From: Kordiimonas lipolytica
GTDB taxonomy: Bacteria > Pseudomonadota > Alphaproteobacteria > Sphingomonadales > Kordiimonadaceae
Direction of reading: 5' to 3'
Assembly: GCF_001550065.1 (NCBI RefSeq)
Contig: NZ_LRUB01000007.1
Coordinates: 83,587-147,586, forward strand
Length of the DNA: 64,000 nt
Below the pieces are notes generated by a model that did no database searches, was not told the origin of the DNA, and worked only from the letters and a program-made list of their open reading frames with translations. The position numbers and the translations under genes are program-made. Position 1 is the first letter of the stretch. Every line of letters begins with the position of its first letter. Below, piece after piece: positions 1 through 8,883 of the stretch.

Positions 1-119
1 CTGCCCATAGCTGTGCAGGCCAGGCAAAGATGGACAACCATCCGGAAGAATGGATTTTCGTACCTGCCGGCATGTGTGATCGCCTTGCAGGTGGTTCCAA
101 AGAGCCCAAGCGTTCCTAA
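1..119 (+). CDS. DUF2282 bufferin peptide (BufA1-like), 3' end only
   Basis: The window opens inside this gene. Only the last 38 codons are present, reading from base 3 to a TAA at 117-119. The visible tail has the motif HSCAGQ, then [11 protein letters not shown], which matches the C-terminus of DUF2282 peptides, where both cysteines are conserved. Full members are about 90-110 residues with a signal peptide and four conserved cysteines; the first two would lie upstream of the window. In the bufferin systems of other proteobacteria the cysteines are modified by a DUF692 enzyme and the peptide buffers copper in the periplasm. The DUF692 and DUF2063 genes follow at once, which strongly supports the call. 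Copper-responsive control would lie outside the window. Confidence 0.85.
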   Translation, partial: AHSCAGQAKMDNHPEEWIFVPAGMCDRLAGGSKEPKRS

Positions 120-160
120 TTATTCTTCTGCTGGCGGCTCAATGAGGGGTTGGAGATAAA

Positions 161-1042
161 ATGACATTTCCAGCGCATATTGCTGCCAAAGGATCGAAAT
201 GTCCGGTCGGCGTCGGTTTGAAGACACAACACTATGATGATGTGTTGTCTTCCAAGCCGGCGCTGGCTTTTTTTGAAGTCCATGCCGAAAATTACATGAT
301 GCCTGGCGGGGCGCATCACCGGTATCTGGAGGCAATCAGCGATACCTACCCGCTGTCATTGCACGGTGTGGGCATGTCGCTTGGGTCCGCTGAAGGGCTT
401 GATAAGGCGCATTTGCGGCAATTCAAAGCTCTCGTCGAGCGTTACAGGCCCTGGCTTGTTTCCGAACACCTAGCCTGGTCAAGGATGGGCGACACCTATT
501 TGAACGACCTGCTGCCGTTACCCCTAAACCCGCAGAGCCTTGAGGTTGTCAGGGATAATGTCAATGCAATGCAGGACGCGGTTGGGCGCAGGATACTTGT
601 AGAGAATCCGTCATCATATCTCGCCTTCACTGGTAGCGATATGCCGGAAATAGAGTTCCTTGTGGAGCTCGCCGGAAGCACGGGATGTGGCCTTCTTCTT
701 GATGTGAACAATGTCTATGTGTCAGGCCAAAATATGGGGTGGGATGCCGCCGCCTACCTGAAAAATGTACCAGCCGCCTTGGTTGGTGAAATTCACCTGG
801 CAGGGCATGTGACCAAAGAGGTGGATGGCCAAACTATCCGGATTGACGATCATGGCAGTAAAGTCTCAGAGGACGTGTGGGAACTGTATGAAAGTGTGGT
901 GGGGCGCATCGGCCCAAGGCCGACGCTGATTGAGTGGGATTCTGATATTCCCCCCCTTGATGTGCTGCTTAATGAAGCAGGGCGTGCGCGCGAGGTGATG
1001 AACGGCGTGCTAGCGCAGGCAGAAGGCGCGTGCCGTGACTGA
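161..1042 (+). CDS. bufB: DUF692 multinuclear iron enzyme (BufB/MbnB/TglH type)
   Basis: A 293-residue TIM-barrel protein of the DUF692 family, which uses two or three iron ions to modify cysteines in peptide substrates. The expected metal ligands are visible in order: HGVGMS, SEHLAWS, VENPSSYL, LLLDVNNVYVSG, EIHLAGH, DDHGSKV and LIEWDSD. The start is ATG 161, preceded by GGAG about seven bases upstream. It lies 41 bases after the DUF2282 peptide and overlaps the DUF2063 gene by eight bases, the usual order of a bufferin operon. By analogy with characterised members it would convert peptide cysteines into sulfur heterocycles that bind copper. That reaction is inferred for this protein; the family assignment is firm. 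Confidence 0.92.
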   Translation: MTFPAHIAAKGSKCPVGVGLKTQHYDDVLSSKPALAFFEVHAENYMMPGGAHHRYLEAISDTYPLSLHGVGMSLGSAEGLDKAHLRQFKALVERYRPWLVSEHLAWSRMGDTYLNDLLPLPLNPQSLEVVRDNVNAMQDAVGRRILVENPSSYLAFTGSDMPEIEFLVELAGSTGCGLLLDVNNVYVSGQNMGWDAAAYLKNVPAALVGEIHLAGHVTKEVDGQTIRIDDHGSKVSEDVWELYESVVGRIGPRPTLIEWDSDIPPLDVLLNEAGRAREVMNGVLAQAEGACRD

Positions 1043-1760
1043 CCTTCTATCCCTTCAGCGATCTTTCGCTCAAACCATATTGGGGCAAGCGCCAGAAGAA
1101 GAACTGCTGCGGGCGGTCAAGCCCGGTGATTTGCCGCCAGACGCGCGCTTGCGCATCCATCAGAATAATTTTCGGGAAAGCCTGAGCAGCGCACTTTCAG
1201 GCGTCTTCCCATTGTGTGAGGCTTTTGTCGGTGAACTGTTTTTGAAGCAGGCGCTGCGCCATTTTGCGCTCGCATGCCCACCAAATAAGGCCGCGCTCTT
1301 TCTTTACGGTGCGAATTTCCCGGATTTCTTGCGAACCTATCCTGCTGCAGAATCAGTGCCTTATCTCGCGGATGTGGCCTTGCTGGAGTGGTATACGCAC
1401 GCACTTTCAAACGCTTCAGAAGAAGCGATTTTTGAAGATTATGCTGCGGCACATGCTGCCATTGAGGAAGGGACGGGTCTTCGCCTGCATGGAAACGCTC
1501 GGCTGTTGGTTAGCAGCTTTCCGGTTTATGACCTCTGGCAGGTTGCAAGCGGCCAACTGGAGCCGGAAGCACTGGATATCTCTAGTCGCGGAGGGCAAGT
1601 GGTCCTCCTGGTTCTCCATGAGGGGCAGGTCTTTTACCAGTCCTTGGAAGGGCCGGTAGCCGATTGTTTGATGAGGATTGAACATGGCGAGGCCCTCGGG
1701 CTGATTGAGGCGGATCTGTTGAAGGAGCTAATCGATAGGGGAGCGATTAAGCCCCGATAA
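1035..1760 (+). CDS. bufC: DUF2063 partner protein (BufC/MbnC type)
   Basis: A 241-residue protein with the DUF2063 domain (often annotated as a putative DNA-binding domain) at roughly residues 5-95, containing LQRSFAQTILG and RLRIHQNNFRESLSSALSGVFPLCEAFVGE. A helical C-terminal half follows. In methanobactin-like and bufferin pathways such proteins form a complex with the DUF692 enzyme and help recognise the peptide. DNA binding is probably a misnomer. It starts at GTG 1035 inside the end of the DUF692 gene, an overlap of eight bases that suggests translational coupling and equal expression. A role as substrate-recognition partner is inferred from family and context. Confidence 0.88.
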   Translation: MTDLLSLQRSFAQTILGQAPEEELLRAVKPGDLPPDARLRIHQNNFRESLSSALSGVFPLCEAFVGELFLKQALRHFALACPPNKAALFLYGANFPDFLRTYPAAESVPYLADVALLEWYTHALSNASEEAIFEDYAAAHAAIEEGTGLRLHGNARLLVSSFPVYDLWQVASGQLEPEALDISSRGGQVVLLVLHEGQVFYQSLEGPVADCLMRIEHGEALGLIEADLLKELIDRGAIKPR

Positions 1761-1766
1761 TCATAA

Positions 1767-2240
1767 ATGGGGAAGGGTGAACCTTTGAACCAACTTATAG
1801 AAAAATATCGGTTTCTGTCCGACCGCGTTATGCAGGCCTTTGGGGTGCAGGACTATTTGCTGCTGTTCCTTCGGGTCTGGATTGCAAAGATATTCTACTT
1901 GTCAGGAAGGTCGAAGGTGGGGAGTGGCTTCCTGACACCCTCAGACCTGACAGTGATGCTGTTTGAAGAAGAGTATGCGCTGCCGTTTGTCGATCCAGAC
2001 GTGGCAGCACACTTGGCTCTTTATGCCGAAACGTTCCTGCCGCTGATGTTGATGGTGGGGTTGGGAAGCCGGTTCGCAGCGGCCGGGCTTATGGGCATGA
2101 CACTGGTGATCCAGCTCTTTGTCTATCCAGGCTATTTTCCAGAGCACACAACTTGGATTGCAGCTTTATTGCCTATTGTGATGATGGGGGCGGGGCGCTT
2201 GTCTCTGGACCGTTTGTTGGTCCTTCGGATTGCAAAATAA
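1767..2240 (+). CDS. DoxX-family membrane protein of the bufferin operon
   Basis: A 157-residue membrane protein with about four hydrophobic segments (for example YLLLFLRVWIAKIFYLSG, then LPLMLMVGLGSRFAAAGLMG, and ALLPIVMMGAGRLSLD), typical of DoxX/DoxD proteins. It is the fourth gene of the cluster, six bases after the DUF2063 stop. DoxX genes commonly accompany DUF2282-DUF692-DUF2063 operons, where their exact role is unsettled; a redox or quinone-linked function is only a guess. The ATG at 1767 has no ribosome site, whereas TTG 1785 sits about seven bases after GGGGAAGGG, so the true protein may begin MNQLIEKY. The family call is firm, the start is not. Confidence 0.85.
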   Translation: MGKGEPLNQLIEKYRFLSDRVMQAFGVQDYLLLFLRVWIAKIFYLSGRSKVGSGFLTPSDLTVMLFEEEYALPFVDPDVAAHLALYAETFLPLMLMVGLGSRFAAAGLMGMTLVIQLFVYPGYFPEHTTWIAALLPIVMMGAGRLSLDRLLVLRIAK

Positions 2241-2381
2241 GCTAATCACGAAATTTTGAAAATGAAGGTGGTCTTTTTGCCTGCTTTTTGAGTTTTTTTC
2301 CGTCGAATTGCTTTTTATTTAGAATGAAAATCGGTTAATACAGACCGAAGTATCTCTCTTGCTTTGTTTTAAGGACATGTC

Positions 2382-2873
2382 ATGGATGAAATCGACCGTA
2401 AGATTCTGAATTTGCTGCAAAAAGACGCGACGCTGAGCACGGCGGAAATTGCCGAGGCAGTTGGTTTGTCGACCACTCCATGCTGGCGCCGGATCCAGAT
2501 TCTGGAGCAGGAGGGCTATATCACGCGCCGTGTTGCCCTGGTCGACCGCAACAAGATCAATGTACCGCTCGATGTCTTTGTCGCCATCCGCACCAACGAG
2601 CATAATTTTGATTGGCTTGATGAGTTCGCGCGACTTGTTTGCGAGTTCCCAGAAGTGGTGGAACTTTACCGCATGAGCGGCGAAATCGACTATCTGATGC
2701 GCGTGGTGGTGCCAGACATGGCGGCCTATGACACCTTCTACAAGAAGCTGATCAAACGGGTTCAGCTGACGGACGTGAGCTCTTCCTTTGCCATGGAGCG
2801 GATCAAATACACCACAGCCCTGCCTCTTGACTATGCAATCGAAAGTGGCCGCGGTCGCCGGAAGCGGAGTTAA
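2382..2873 (+). CDS. Lrp/AsnC-family transcriptional regulator
   Basis: A 163-residue regulator. The N-terminal winged helix (MDEIDRKILNLLQKDATLSTAEIAEAVGLSTTPCWRRI, quoted as start and end of residues 1-38) is classic Lrp/AsnC, and the C-terminal RAM domain (about residues 65-145) would bind an amino acid or similar effector. The start is ATG 2382 with AAGGA six bases upstream. The stop overlaps the pepN start (TAATG), so the regulator and the aminopeptidase are translationally coupled. This suggests control linked to peptide or amino acid supply, although the ligand cannot be read. The 140-base T-rich leader (2241-2381) should hold the promoter. Confidence 0.92.
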   Translation: MDEIDRKILNLLQKDATLSTAEIAEAVGLSTTPCWRRIQILEQEGYITRRVALVDRNKINVPLDVFVAIRTNEHNFDWLDEFARLVCEFPEVVELYRMSGEIDYLMRVVVPDMAAYDTFYKKLIKRVQLTDVSSSFAMERIKYTTALPLDYAIESGRGRRKRS

Positions 2874-5509
2874 TGGTGGATGTCCGGTCGGCGGCTTCCG
2901 CGCCCAAGCAGGAGATAAGGCTGGAGGACTATGAGGCTCCAGCTTTTACCATTGAAAGCATCAATCTGATTTTTCGACTGCATGACGATTATGCAGAAGT
3001 AGAGGCACGTTCCCTGTTCCGGATGAAAAAGGGGGCAGGCAGCGAGCTCAGGCTTGACGGCGGGCCCTATATGGACCTGCTGGCGCTTGAAATCGACGGC
3101 TCCCCTGTGCCTGACGACCAGTTCGTCAAATCTGCGGAAGTCCTGCAGCTGAGATCAGTTCCCGAAAAATTCGAGCTAGGCGTGGTAACGAGACTGCGTC
3201 CCAGGGAAAACACACGGCTTGAGGGGCTCTATTTTTCCGGCGGCAACTTCTGCACCCAGTGCGAGGCTGAAGGCTTCCGCCATATCACTTATTTCCCCGA
3301 TCGTCCGGATGTGCTGACGCGTTATCATGTTCGGATTGAGGCAGATACCAAAAGTTGCCCGGTTCTGCTATCAAACGGCAACCCAGGGCAGAAGGGTGAC
3401 TTGGGCGACGGGCGTCACTTTGCGGAATGGAACGATCCACACCCAAAACCTTCCTACCTGTTTGCCCTGGTGGCGGGCAATCTGGCATGCCAGAATGACA
3501 GCTACACTACCGCTTCTGGGCGGCAGGTTGACCTGAACATCTATGTTTCAGAGCAGGACCTGGACAAGTGCGATTATGCCATGCAGTCGCTGAAGCGCTC
3601 CATGGCCTGGGATGAAGAAGTCTTCGGCCTCGAATATGATCTTGATGTCTATAACATCGTTGCGGTGTCCGATTTCAATATGGGGGCGATGGAAAATAAG
3701 GGCCTCAATATCTTCAATACCAAATATGTGTTGGCCAGCCCGGAAACTGCGACAGATGCCGACTTCGATCATGTCGAAGGCGTGATCGGCCACGAATATT
3801 TCCACAACTGGACAGGGAACCGGGTGACGTGCCGGGACTGGTTTCAGCTCAGCCTGAAAGAAGGACTGACGGTCTTTCGCGATCAGGAGTTTTCAAGCGA
3901 CATGACGTCTCGTGCGGTCAAGCGTCTTGATGACGTTCGCGTGCTGCGCATGCTGCAGTTTCCTGAGGACGCCGGGCCCTTGGCACACCCTGTTCGTCCA
4001 GAAAAGTACATTGAAATCAATAACTTTTACACAACGACCGTTTACAATAAGGGCGCTGAAGTTATCCGCATGATGCACAGCATCATTGGGCCTGAGGCTT
4101 TCCGTAAGGGAATGGATCTCTACTTCGAACGCCACGACGGACAGGCGGCCACATGCGAGGACTTCGCTGCAGCCATGGAAGATGCCAGCGGGGCCGATTT
4201 GAAACAGTTCAGGCTGTGGTATTCCCAAGCGGGCACACCAAAAGTGACCGCGCGTCGCAGTCATGAAGGCCGTGACCTTATCATCACCCTTGAACAGTCG
4301 TGCGCACCCAGCCCGGGGCAGGGCGTTAAGCTGCCATACCATATGCCTATCCGACTTGGTCTTGTGGGGCCGAATGGAGGCGAAGTAACAGCAGACCTTG
4401 AAGGTGACGGTAAATGGGAAGATGGCAGCTGTATTGTGAACCTAAGGGAAACCCACCAGTCGTTCCGTTTCAAGAACGTCCCTGAAGGAACGGTTCCCAG
4501 TATCCTCAGGGGATTTAGCGCGCCTGTTGTGTTGGATCACGACCTGAGCGACGACGAGCTGGCCTTTCTGGCCGTGCAGGACAGTGATCCCTTTGTACGC
4601 TGGGAGTCGACACAAGACCTTTACAGTCGCTACCTTGTGAAACAGGTAAGCGAGGACGGCGAAGGGCACCCGCCTGAGTTGTTGCTTCAAGTCTTTACAG
4701 GGCACCTGGCCGATAAGGCGACAGACCCAGCGTTGGTGGCCGAGTTGCTGACATTACCGGGCGAAATCGCACTCGGTCAGAAAATGGAAAGCCTGGCGCC
4801 GGAGCGTATTCACACAGCACGCGAGACGTTGGCGAAGGCATTCGCTGATGCATCCTCAGAAAATATTATTGATCTTTATCAAAGCCTTAAGGCAGCGCAA
4901 GGCTATAGCCACGAGCAGGGCGCAAAGGCAAATCGTCGGCTTCGAAATGTCCTGCTGAATTATATTGCTTTGATGCCGGATGGTGAAGAAACGACCCAGC
5001 GTCGCTATGCCGAAGCAGATAATATGACAGACTGCATGGCGGCCCTGTCCCTGATATCGCACAGTAATTTTGATTGCAGGGATAAGGTCCTGCAGGAATT
5101 TTATGACAAGTGGCGCCAAAATGACCTTGTCATCGATAAGTGGTTTGCCGTTCAGGCACAGAGTAAACGGTCTGATACCGTGTCCAAAGTGCGAGAGTTG
5201 ACGCAGCATGAGGCCTTCACATTCAAGAATCCAAACCGACTACGGTCTTTGATTTCCACTTTCTCAATGCTCAACCAAGTGCGATTCCATGAGAAAAATG
5301 GCGAGGGATACCGTTTCCTGGCAGAAATGATCGTTAGGGTAGATGAGCTCAACCCTCAAACCGCCGCGCGACTTGTTGCGCCCTTGGGGCGCTGGGGGCG
5401 CGTTGATGAGCCTCGAAAGGGTTTTATGAAAGATGCGCTGATGTCTGTTTTGAAGGTTTCAAATTTGAGCGATGATGTTAGAGAACTGGTTGAAAAATCG
5501 CTTGCATAA
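2873..5509 (+). CDS. pepN: Aminopeptidase N (M1 zinc metallopeptidase)
   Basis: An 878-residue M1 aminopeptidase, close to the length of E. coli PepN (870). The exopeptidase motif GAMEN is in NMGAMENKGLNIFN (about residues 263-276). The zinc site is HEYFH (about residues 307-311) followed by the downstream glutamate in LKEGLTVFRDQEF. The N-terminal beta-saddle, catalytic domain and long helical C-terminal domain are all present. It removes N-terminal amino acids from peptides in the cytoplasm, the last step of protein turnover. It starts at ATG 2873, overlapping the stop of the Lrp-type regulator, so the two form an operon. No truncation or unusual residue was noticed. Confidence 0.97.
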   Translation: MVDVRSAASAPKQEIRLEDYEAPAFTIESINLIFRLHDDYAEVEARSLFRMKKGAGSELRLDGGPYMDLLALEIDGSPVPDDQFVKSAEVLQLRSVPEKFELGVVTRLRPRENTRLEGLYFSGGNFCTQCEAEGFRHITYFPDRPDVLTRYHVRIEADTKSCPVLLSNGNPGQKGDLGDGRHFAEWNDPHPKPSYLFALVAGNLACQNDSYTTASGRQVDLNIYVSEQDLDKCDYAMQSLKRSMAWDEEVFGLEYDLDVYNIVAVSDFNMGAMENKGLNIFNTKYVLASPETATDADFDHVEGVIGHEYFHNWTGNRVTCRDWFQLSLKEGLTVFRDQEFSSDMTSRAVKRLDDVRVLRMLQFPEDAGPLAHPVRPEKYIEINNFYTTTVYNKGAEVIRMMHSIIGPEAFRKGMDLYFERHDGQAATCEDFAAAMEDASGADLKQFRLWYSQAGTPKVTARRSHEGRDLIITLEQSCAPSPGQGVKLPYHMPIRLGLVGPNGGEVTADLEGDGKWEDGSCIVNLRETHQSFRFKNVPEGTVPSILRGFSAPVVLDHDLSDDELAFLAVQDSDPFVRWESTQDLYSRYLVKQVSEDGEGHPPELLLQVFTGHLADKATDPALVAELLTLPGEIALGQKMESLAPERIHTARETLAKAFADASSENIIDLYQSLKAAQGYSHEQGAKANRRLRNVLLNYIALMPDGEETTQRRYAEADNMTDCMAALSLISHSNFDCRDKVLQEFYDKWRQNDLVIDKWFAVQAQSKRSDTVSKVRELTQHEAFTFKNPNRLRSLISTFSMLNQVRFHEKNGEGYRFLAEMIVRVDELNPQTAARLVAPLGRWGRVDEPRKGFMKDALMSVLKVSNLSDDVRELVEKSLA

Positions 5510-5660
5510 AGGGGTGGTGATTCGCGTAATAAACGAAAATATGGCATGTGCCGTGTCTAATATGATAGCCATGTTAAGGATTGATAAACCTTTTTGCACT
5601 TTTTTGGCAGATTAATTAGTCATTGATTTTTATATGCAAATGACAATCGGTTCGGTTTTC

Positions 5661-5673
5661 AGAATCTGATTCT
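5661..5673. promoter_or_regulatory. Perfect inverted repeat upstream of the XRE regulator
   Basis: AGAATC, one T, then GATTCT form a perfect 13-base palindrome about 95 bases before the XRE-family start codon. Such a site could be an autoregulatory operator, but only one copy is seen and no binding motif is known for this regulator. Confidence 0.3.
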
Positions 5674-5706
5674 AGTGCCGACGGCAAATTCGCCCGGACA
5701 ATGTGC

Positions 5707-5735
5707 TAGTTATCGAAATAGCTGCAATCTATAAT
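5707..5735 (+). promoter_or_regulatory. Possible sigma-70 promoter of the XRE regulator
   Basis: A perfect TATAAT lies at 5730-5735. Seventeen bases upstream is TAGTTA (5707-5712), a weak -35 match. Transcription would begin near 5742 and give a short leader before the ATG at 5767. Only the -10 element is convincing. Confidence 0.35.
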
Positions 5736-5766
5736 GGGCGCAGCCAATCACCAAAGAGAGAGTAAA

Positions 5767-6168
5767 ATGAATAAGAGTCCTGATCCAATTGACGTACATG
5801 TAGGGCAACGCGTCCGTGCGCGTCGCAAGATGTTGGGTTTATCGCAAACTCAGTTGGGTAATGAACTGGGCGTGACTTTTCAGCAAGTTCAGAAGTACGA
5901 GCGCGGTACCAACCGCATCGGTTCCAGTCGTCTTTTTAGAATGTCTACAACCCTTGATGTGCCTGTAGCCTATTTTTTCGAGGGTGCCGAAACTAAATTG
6001 CCTGGCTATAACGCCGCAATTGAAGGGATGGACGAAGACGCGTTCGAGCGTCAGGAAACCCAGGAACTTGTGGAAGCCTATTACCGCATCGCCGATCCGC
6101 GTATTCGCAAGAAAGTGTTGGGCCTCGCCCGCCTGCTTGCAAGCGGTGTGGACGAATACGGGATGTAA
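5767..6168 (+). CDS. XRE-family helix-turn-helix regulator
   Basis: A 133-residue regulator. The Cro/CI-type helix-turn-helix spans about residues 10-65 (VGQRVRARRKMLGLSQTQLG, then VTFQQVQKYERGTNRIGSSRL), followed by VPVAYFFEG and a helical tail ending KKVLGLARLL. This is a very common alphaproteobacterial type, usually a one-domain regulator related to stress, cell-cycle or surface functions; the target genes here are unknown. An upstream in-frame ATG at 5734 lies inside the -10 element, so ATG 5767 is preferred: it has AGAGAG about five bases before it and gives the usual N-terminus MNKSPDPIDVHVG. A rho-independent terminator follows directly, so it is probably transcribed alone. Confidence 0.9.
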   Translation: MNKSPDPIDVHVGQRVRARRKMLGLSQTQLGNELGVTFQQVQKYERGTNRIGSSRLFRMSTTLDVPVAYFFEGAETKLPGYNAAIEGMDEDAFERQETQELVEAYYRIADPRIRKKVLGLARLLASGVDEYGM

Positions 6169-6196
6169 AGCCCTCTCTGCTCGAGACTCTTAATTC

Positions 6197-6232
6197 AAAA
6201 GCGCGGCAATTGGGGGCCGCGCTTTTTCTTTT
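6197..6232 (+). terminator. Rho-independent terminator after the XRE gene
   Basis: GCGCGGC (6201-6207) pairs with GCCGCGC (6216-6222) and is followed by TTTTTCTTTT. Four A residues before the stem can pair with the T-run, so it may also serve the convergent PEP-CTERM gene on the other strand. Confidence 0.85.
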
Positions 6233-6276
6233 AAAGACTTTTTTCTACGAAAGGCAGGTCCAATGGTCCGTTCTTC

Positions 6277-8724
6277 CTATGCCTTTTGTTTCTTGCGCTT
6301 TTTGCGTTCGCGGCGCGCTAGATAAACCAGCCCGGGAGCCAGCAGCAGGAAGCCTGCTGGTTCTGGCACAGACACGACGCGAATAACCGCAGTGTCCAAA
6401 CTGGTGAGGATAAAGTCGCCAGGCAGGAACAGCCGACCACCTGAGATCAGGTTGACGAATTCGCCGTTCCCCAGAAGGCTGCCATCATAGCGAACACGCA
6501 GGGTGACCAGATAATTGCCAGTGGCATCAAAAAGCGTGCCCTCGCCACTCTGCACAAGCAGGTTCGCACCAGTACCCAATTCCTGGCCATCCAACAACCA
6601 GACAAGCTCAAACTCAGATGTGTCGGTCAGGTTGCAAAGTGCTTCTGCTTCGAAGCTGGAGGCACAGCCATCCAGCTGGAAGTCTTCCCCTAGCAGTACC
6701 GCATCATAGGTGCCGGCTTCTGCAGCAAGCTGGGGTTCAGGGGCGGGCGTTGGCTCCGGGGTCGGCTCAGGTGTTGGTTCTGGCGTTGGCTCCGGGGTCG
6801 GCTCAGGTGTTGGTTCTGGCGTTGGCTCCGGTGTCGGCTCCGGTGTCGGCTCAGGTGTTGGTTCTGGCGTTGGCTCCGGTGTCGGCTCCGGTGTCGGCTC
6901 CGGTGTTGGTTCCGGCGTTGGTTCTGGCGTTGGCTCAGGCGTTGGTTCCGGAGTGGGCTCCGGTGTCGGCTCCGGGGTCGGCTCTGGAGTAGGCTCAGGC
7001 GTTGTGGGCGAACCAAGGTCCGGTGTTCCGTCGTTAGGTTCTGGAACAGGCGCTTCCGGTGTATCGTTCGGGTCTTCGGACGGCGTCGGCTCTGGCGCTG
7101 GGTCAGGTTCAGCCGCGGGCTCAGGGGTGCTTCCCGTATTGGACGTAGACGGTTGAGGGGTTGCCGCTACCGCCTCCTGGGTTGGCAAGCCTGCAGAAGC
7201 ATCGGCAAAGGCAGCGCCTGGATCAATGATAGGTGTGTCGATTTCAAGCACACTTTCGACCGTGATATTCTGGCCGGCCGCTGGTGCAATTCGCTCAATA
7301 AAGTCAGCGACTTCTTCAGCCAGCTCTTCTTCAATTTCATCCGAGGGCTCAGGATAGATGATTACAGCGGTGATATAGGTGTCCTGGCCGCCCAGTTGTC
7401 GAAAGTTGATCCGCAGCGTGCCGTCAACCACCTCTACACGGGTGACAAGCATGTGGCCGGTGGCAGGTCCAGAGCCGCCAGAGCCTTCAAACTGCATGAA
7501 TGGTTGTGTTGCATCAAGCGAGAGGCCTGAAAGCCCGCTGATTGCTGCCGCGCCAATTGGGCCGCTGCCCAGATGCAGGTCTTTGCCTGCAGCATCAAGG
7601 GTTGACAAGAAAAGAGGCCCCGACGCGCTAGCCTGCAGACTATAGCTTTCAGCGTTAAAATCAGTGCTGTCACTGGTGGTGGCATTATTGTCATGGCCAG
7701 ACCCTGCAGACAGGCGATCCGGGCCGTTAGTGCCCAGCTTCATTACGGGAACGAGATCATCTGTCGCCCGAGTGTCGACCATATTGACTTTGCCGCCATT
7801 ACGCTTGACGTCCACGCCGAATGGATACAGCGGCGACTGGCCGTTAGGGCGAGGGGCGGTCAAAATGACAACACGGTAGCGGCCGTTTGGAACATTGTTC
7901 GCAACAAATTGTTCCACGTTGCGGACACCATTTGAAAGGATGGACGGGCCGCTGTCGGCTGCTTCATCGCTCATGTGGTCGCCGACCAGCATCTTGCTCT
8001 CGGAACTGACGCGGACAAATTTTTCATACGGCGTACCGCCGGATGGGCCAAGGTCCCAGCCCATCGCCCCTTCTGTCAGCTTGAAGTTATCGTCCAGCAC
8101 GAAAGGCGCCATAAAGGCTGTCCAGTGCGTCCGTGCACCGGCTTCGATAATCAGGTTTGCAGCATCGGAGATGGTTGCCAGATCATAGTCACCGGCAGCT
8201 TCTTCGATTTTTGAAAGCAGGGCATCCATCCTGGCTTTAAGTGCGTCAGAATCGCCCATCGCCTGGTTTAGATAAGATTGCACGACCTGGAAGCCCCATT
8301 CGTCTACAGCAAGCGCCCCTTCAACGGCTTCATCCAGGGTGACCGTGGGGAAGGTCTCGATCCGGGCTTCAACCGGTGAGCGGATCAGGTCAGCACTTCT
8401 GGTGCCAGTTAGGTAGAAATCTGCCGCTTCTTCATCTGTATCCTGCAAAGGTGCTGTATCTTGCGTGCCGGAAACAGCGCTTCTCAGGGCTGGACGCACC
8501 ACTCTCAAGCGCCTGATCCCGGGTATTTCAACCGGAGGCGGCGTGGTCATGACATATGTCGCTGGAGGGGGCAGCAGGCGGTCACCAATAACCGGTGGCA
8601 GCGTGTCGTCAAGAATGCTGAGCTCGTCCTCCTGCTGCCAAGCACCATAGATCAGCGTACCTGTAGCGACTGCAGTGCCGGTCAGCAGGGTAGAGATAAT
8701 GAGCGATTTGTTGCTTTTCAGCAT
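6277..8724 (-). CDS. PEP-CTERM-anchored surface protein with long Pro-Thr-Pro-Glu stalk
   Basis: An 815-residue secreted protein. It starts with a signal peptide (about residues 1-27, SLIISTLLTGTAVATGTLIYG). The N-terminal two thirds are unassigned globular sequence, including a part around residues 200-490 that resembles beta-rich carbohydrate-binding modules only loosely. About residues 575-662 are an uninterrupted PTPE tandem repeat, likely a stiff stalk. The C-terminus is a textbook PEP-CTERM sorting signal: VPEPA (786-790), a hydrophobic stretch GFLLLAPGLVYLA (791-803) and a basic tail beginning RRERKKRKK. Exosortase A, encoded at 26014-27552, would cut at this signal and attach the protein to the surface. 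It is transcribed away from the EPS cluster. The binding or catalytic function of the globular part is unknown. Confidence 0.88.
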   Translation of the reverse strand: MLKSNKSLIISTLLTGTAVATGTLIYGAWQQEDELSILDDTLPPVIGDRLLPPPATYVMTTPPPVEIPGIRRLRVVRPALRSAVSGTQDTAPLQDTDEEAADFYLTGTRSADLIRSPVEARIETFPTVTLDEAVEGALAVDEWGFQVVQSYLNQAMGDSDALKARMDALLSKIEEAAGDYDLATISDAANLIIEAGARTHWTAFMAPFVLDDNFKLTEGAMGWDLGPSGGTPYEKFVRVSSESKMLVGDHMSDEAADSGPSILSNGVRNVEQFVANNVPNGRYRVVILTAPRPNGQSPLYPFGVDVKRNGGKVNMVDTRATDDLVPVMKLGTNGPDRLSAGSGHDNNATTSDSTDFNAESYSLQASASGPLFLSTLDAAGKDLHLGSGPIGAAAISGLSGLSLDATQPFMQFEGSGGSGPATGHMLVTRVEVVDGTLRINFRQLGGQDTYITAVIIYPEPSDEIEEELAEEVADFIERIAPAAGQNITVESVLEIDTPIIDPGAAFADASAGLPTQEAVAATPQPSTSNTGSTPEPAAEPDPAPEPTPSEDPNDTPEAPVPEPNDGTPDLGSPTTPEPTPEPTPEPTPEPTPEPTPEPTPEPTPEPTPEPTPEPTPEPTPEPTPEPTPEPTPEPTPEPTPEPTPEPTPEPTPEPTPEPTPAPEPQLAAEAGTYDAVLLGEDFQLDGCASSFEAEALCNLTDTSEFELVWLLDGQELGTGANLLVQSGEGTLFDATGNYLVTLRVRYDGSLLGNGEFVNLISGGRLFLPGDFILTSLDTAVIRVVSVPEPAGFLLLAPGLVYLARRERKKRKKQKA
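6740..7002 (-). repeat. 12-bp coding tandem repeat (PTPE stalk)
   Basis: More than 20 near-identical 12-base units encode the PTPE repeat of the PEP-CTERM protein. Synonymous third-base differences between units show some age, but blocks of units are identical, so copy number is likely to vary between strains. Confidence 0.9.
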
Positions 8725-8883
8725 CTCTGTTTCCTCAACAACGAAAAACTTGTCTCAAATTTAACTTAATACATCAAAATGACGTTTAACAAACGCATTT
8801 TTGTTGGTTTCCCTTGCTTTATTCGTGGTTTGCGGGCTAATCACTGGCCCATTATAGCAAGCCTTTTGTTCCCAGACTAAAGT

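Noticed and set aside
6740..7002. Regular short repeats that could suggest a CRISPR-like array
   Set aside because: Units of 12 bases are contiguous without spacers and are in frame within a coding region.
6710..7156. Long open frame on the plus strand encoding a pure Gly-Ser-Gly-Val repeat
   Set aside because: It is the reverse complement of the PTPE repeat in the PEP-CTERM gene; the repeat keeps all frames open. No ribosome site and no other coding sign.
8725..8883. Cobalamin riboswitch before the CobT-like gene
   Set aside because: The gap is only 159 bases and shows no B12-box-like element; a TATAAT in it faces the PEP-CTERM gene on the minus strand but has no good -35.
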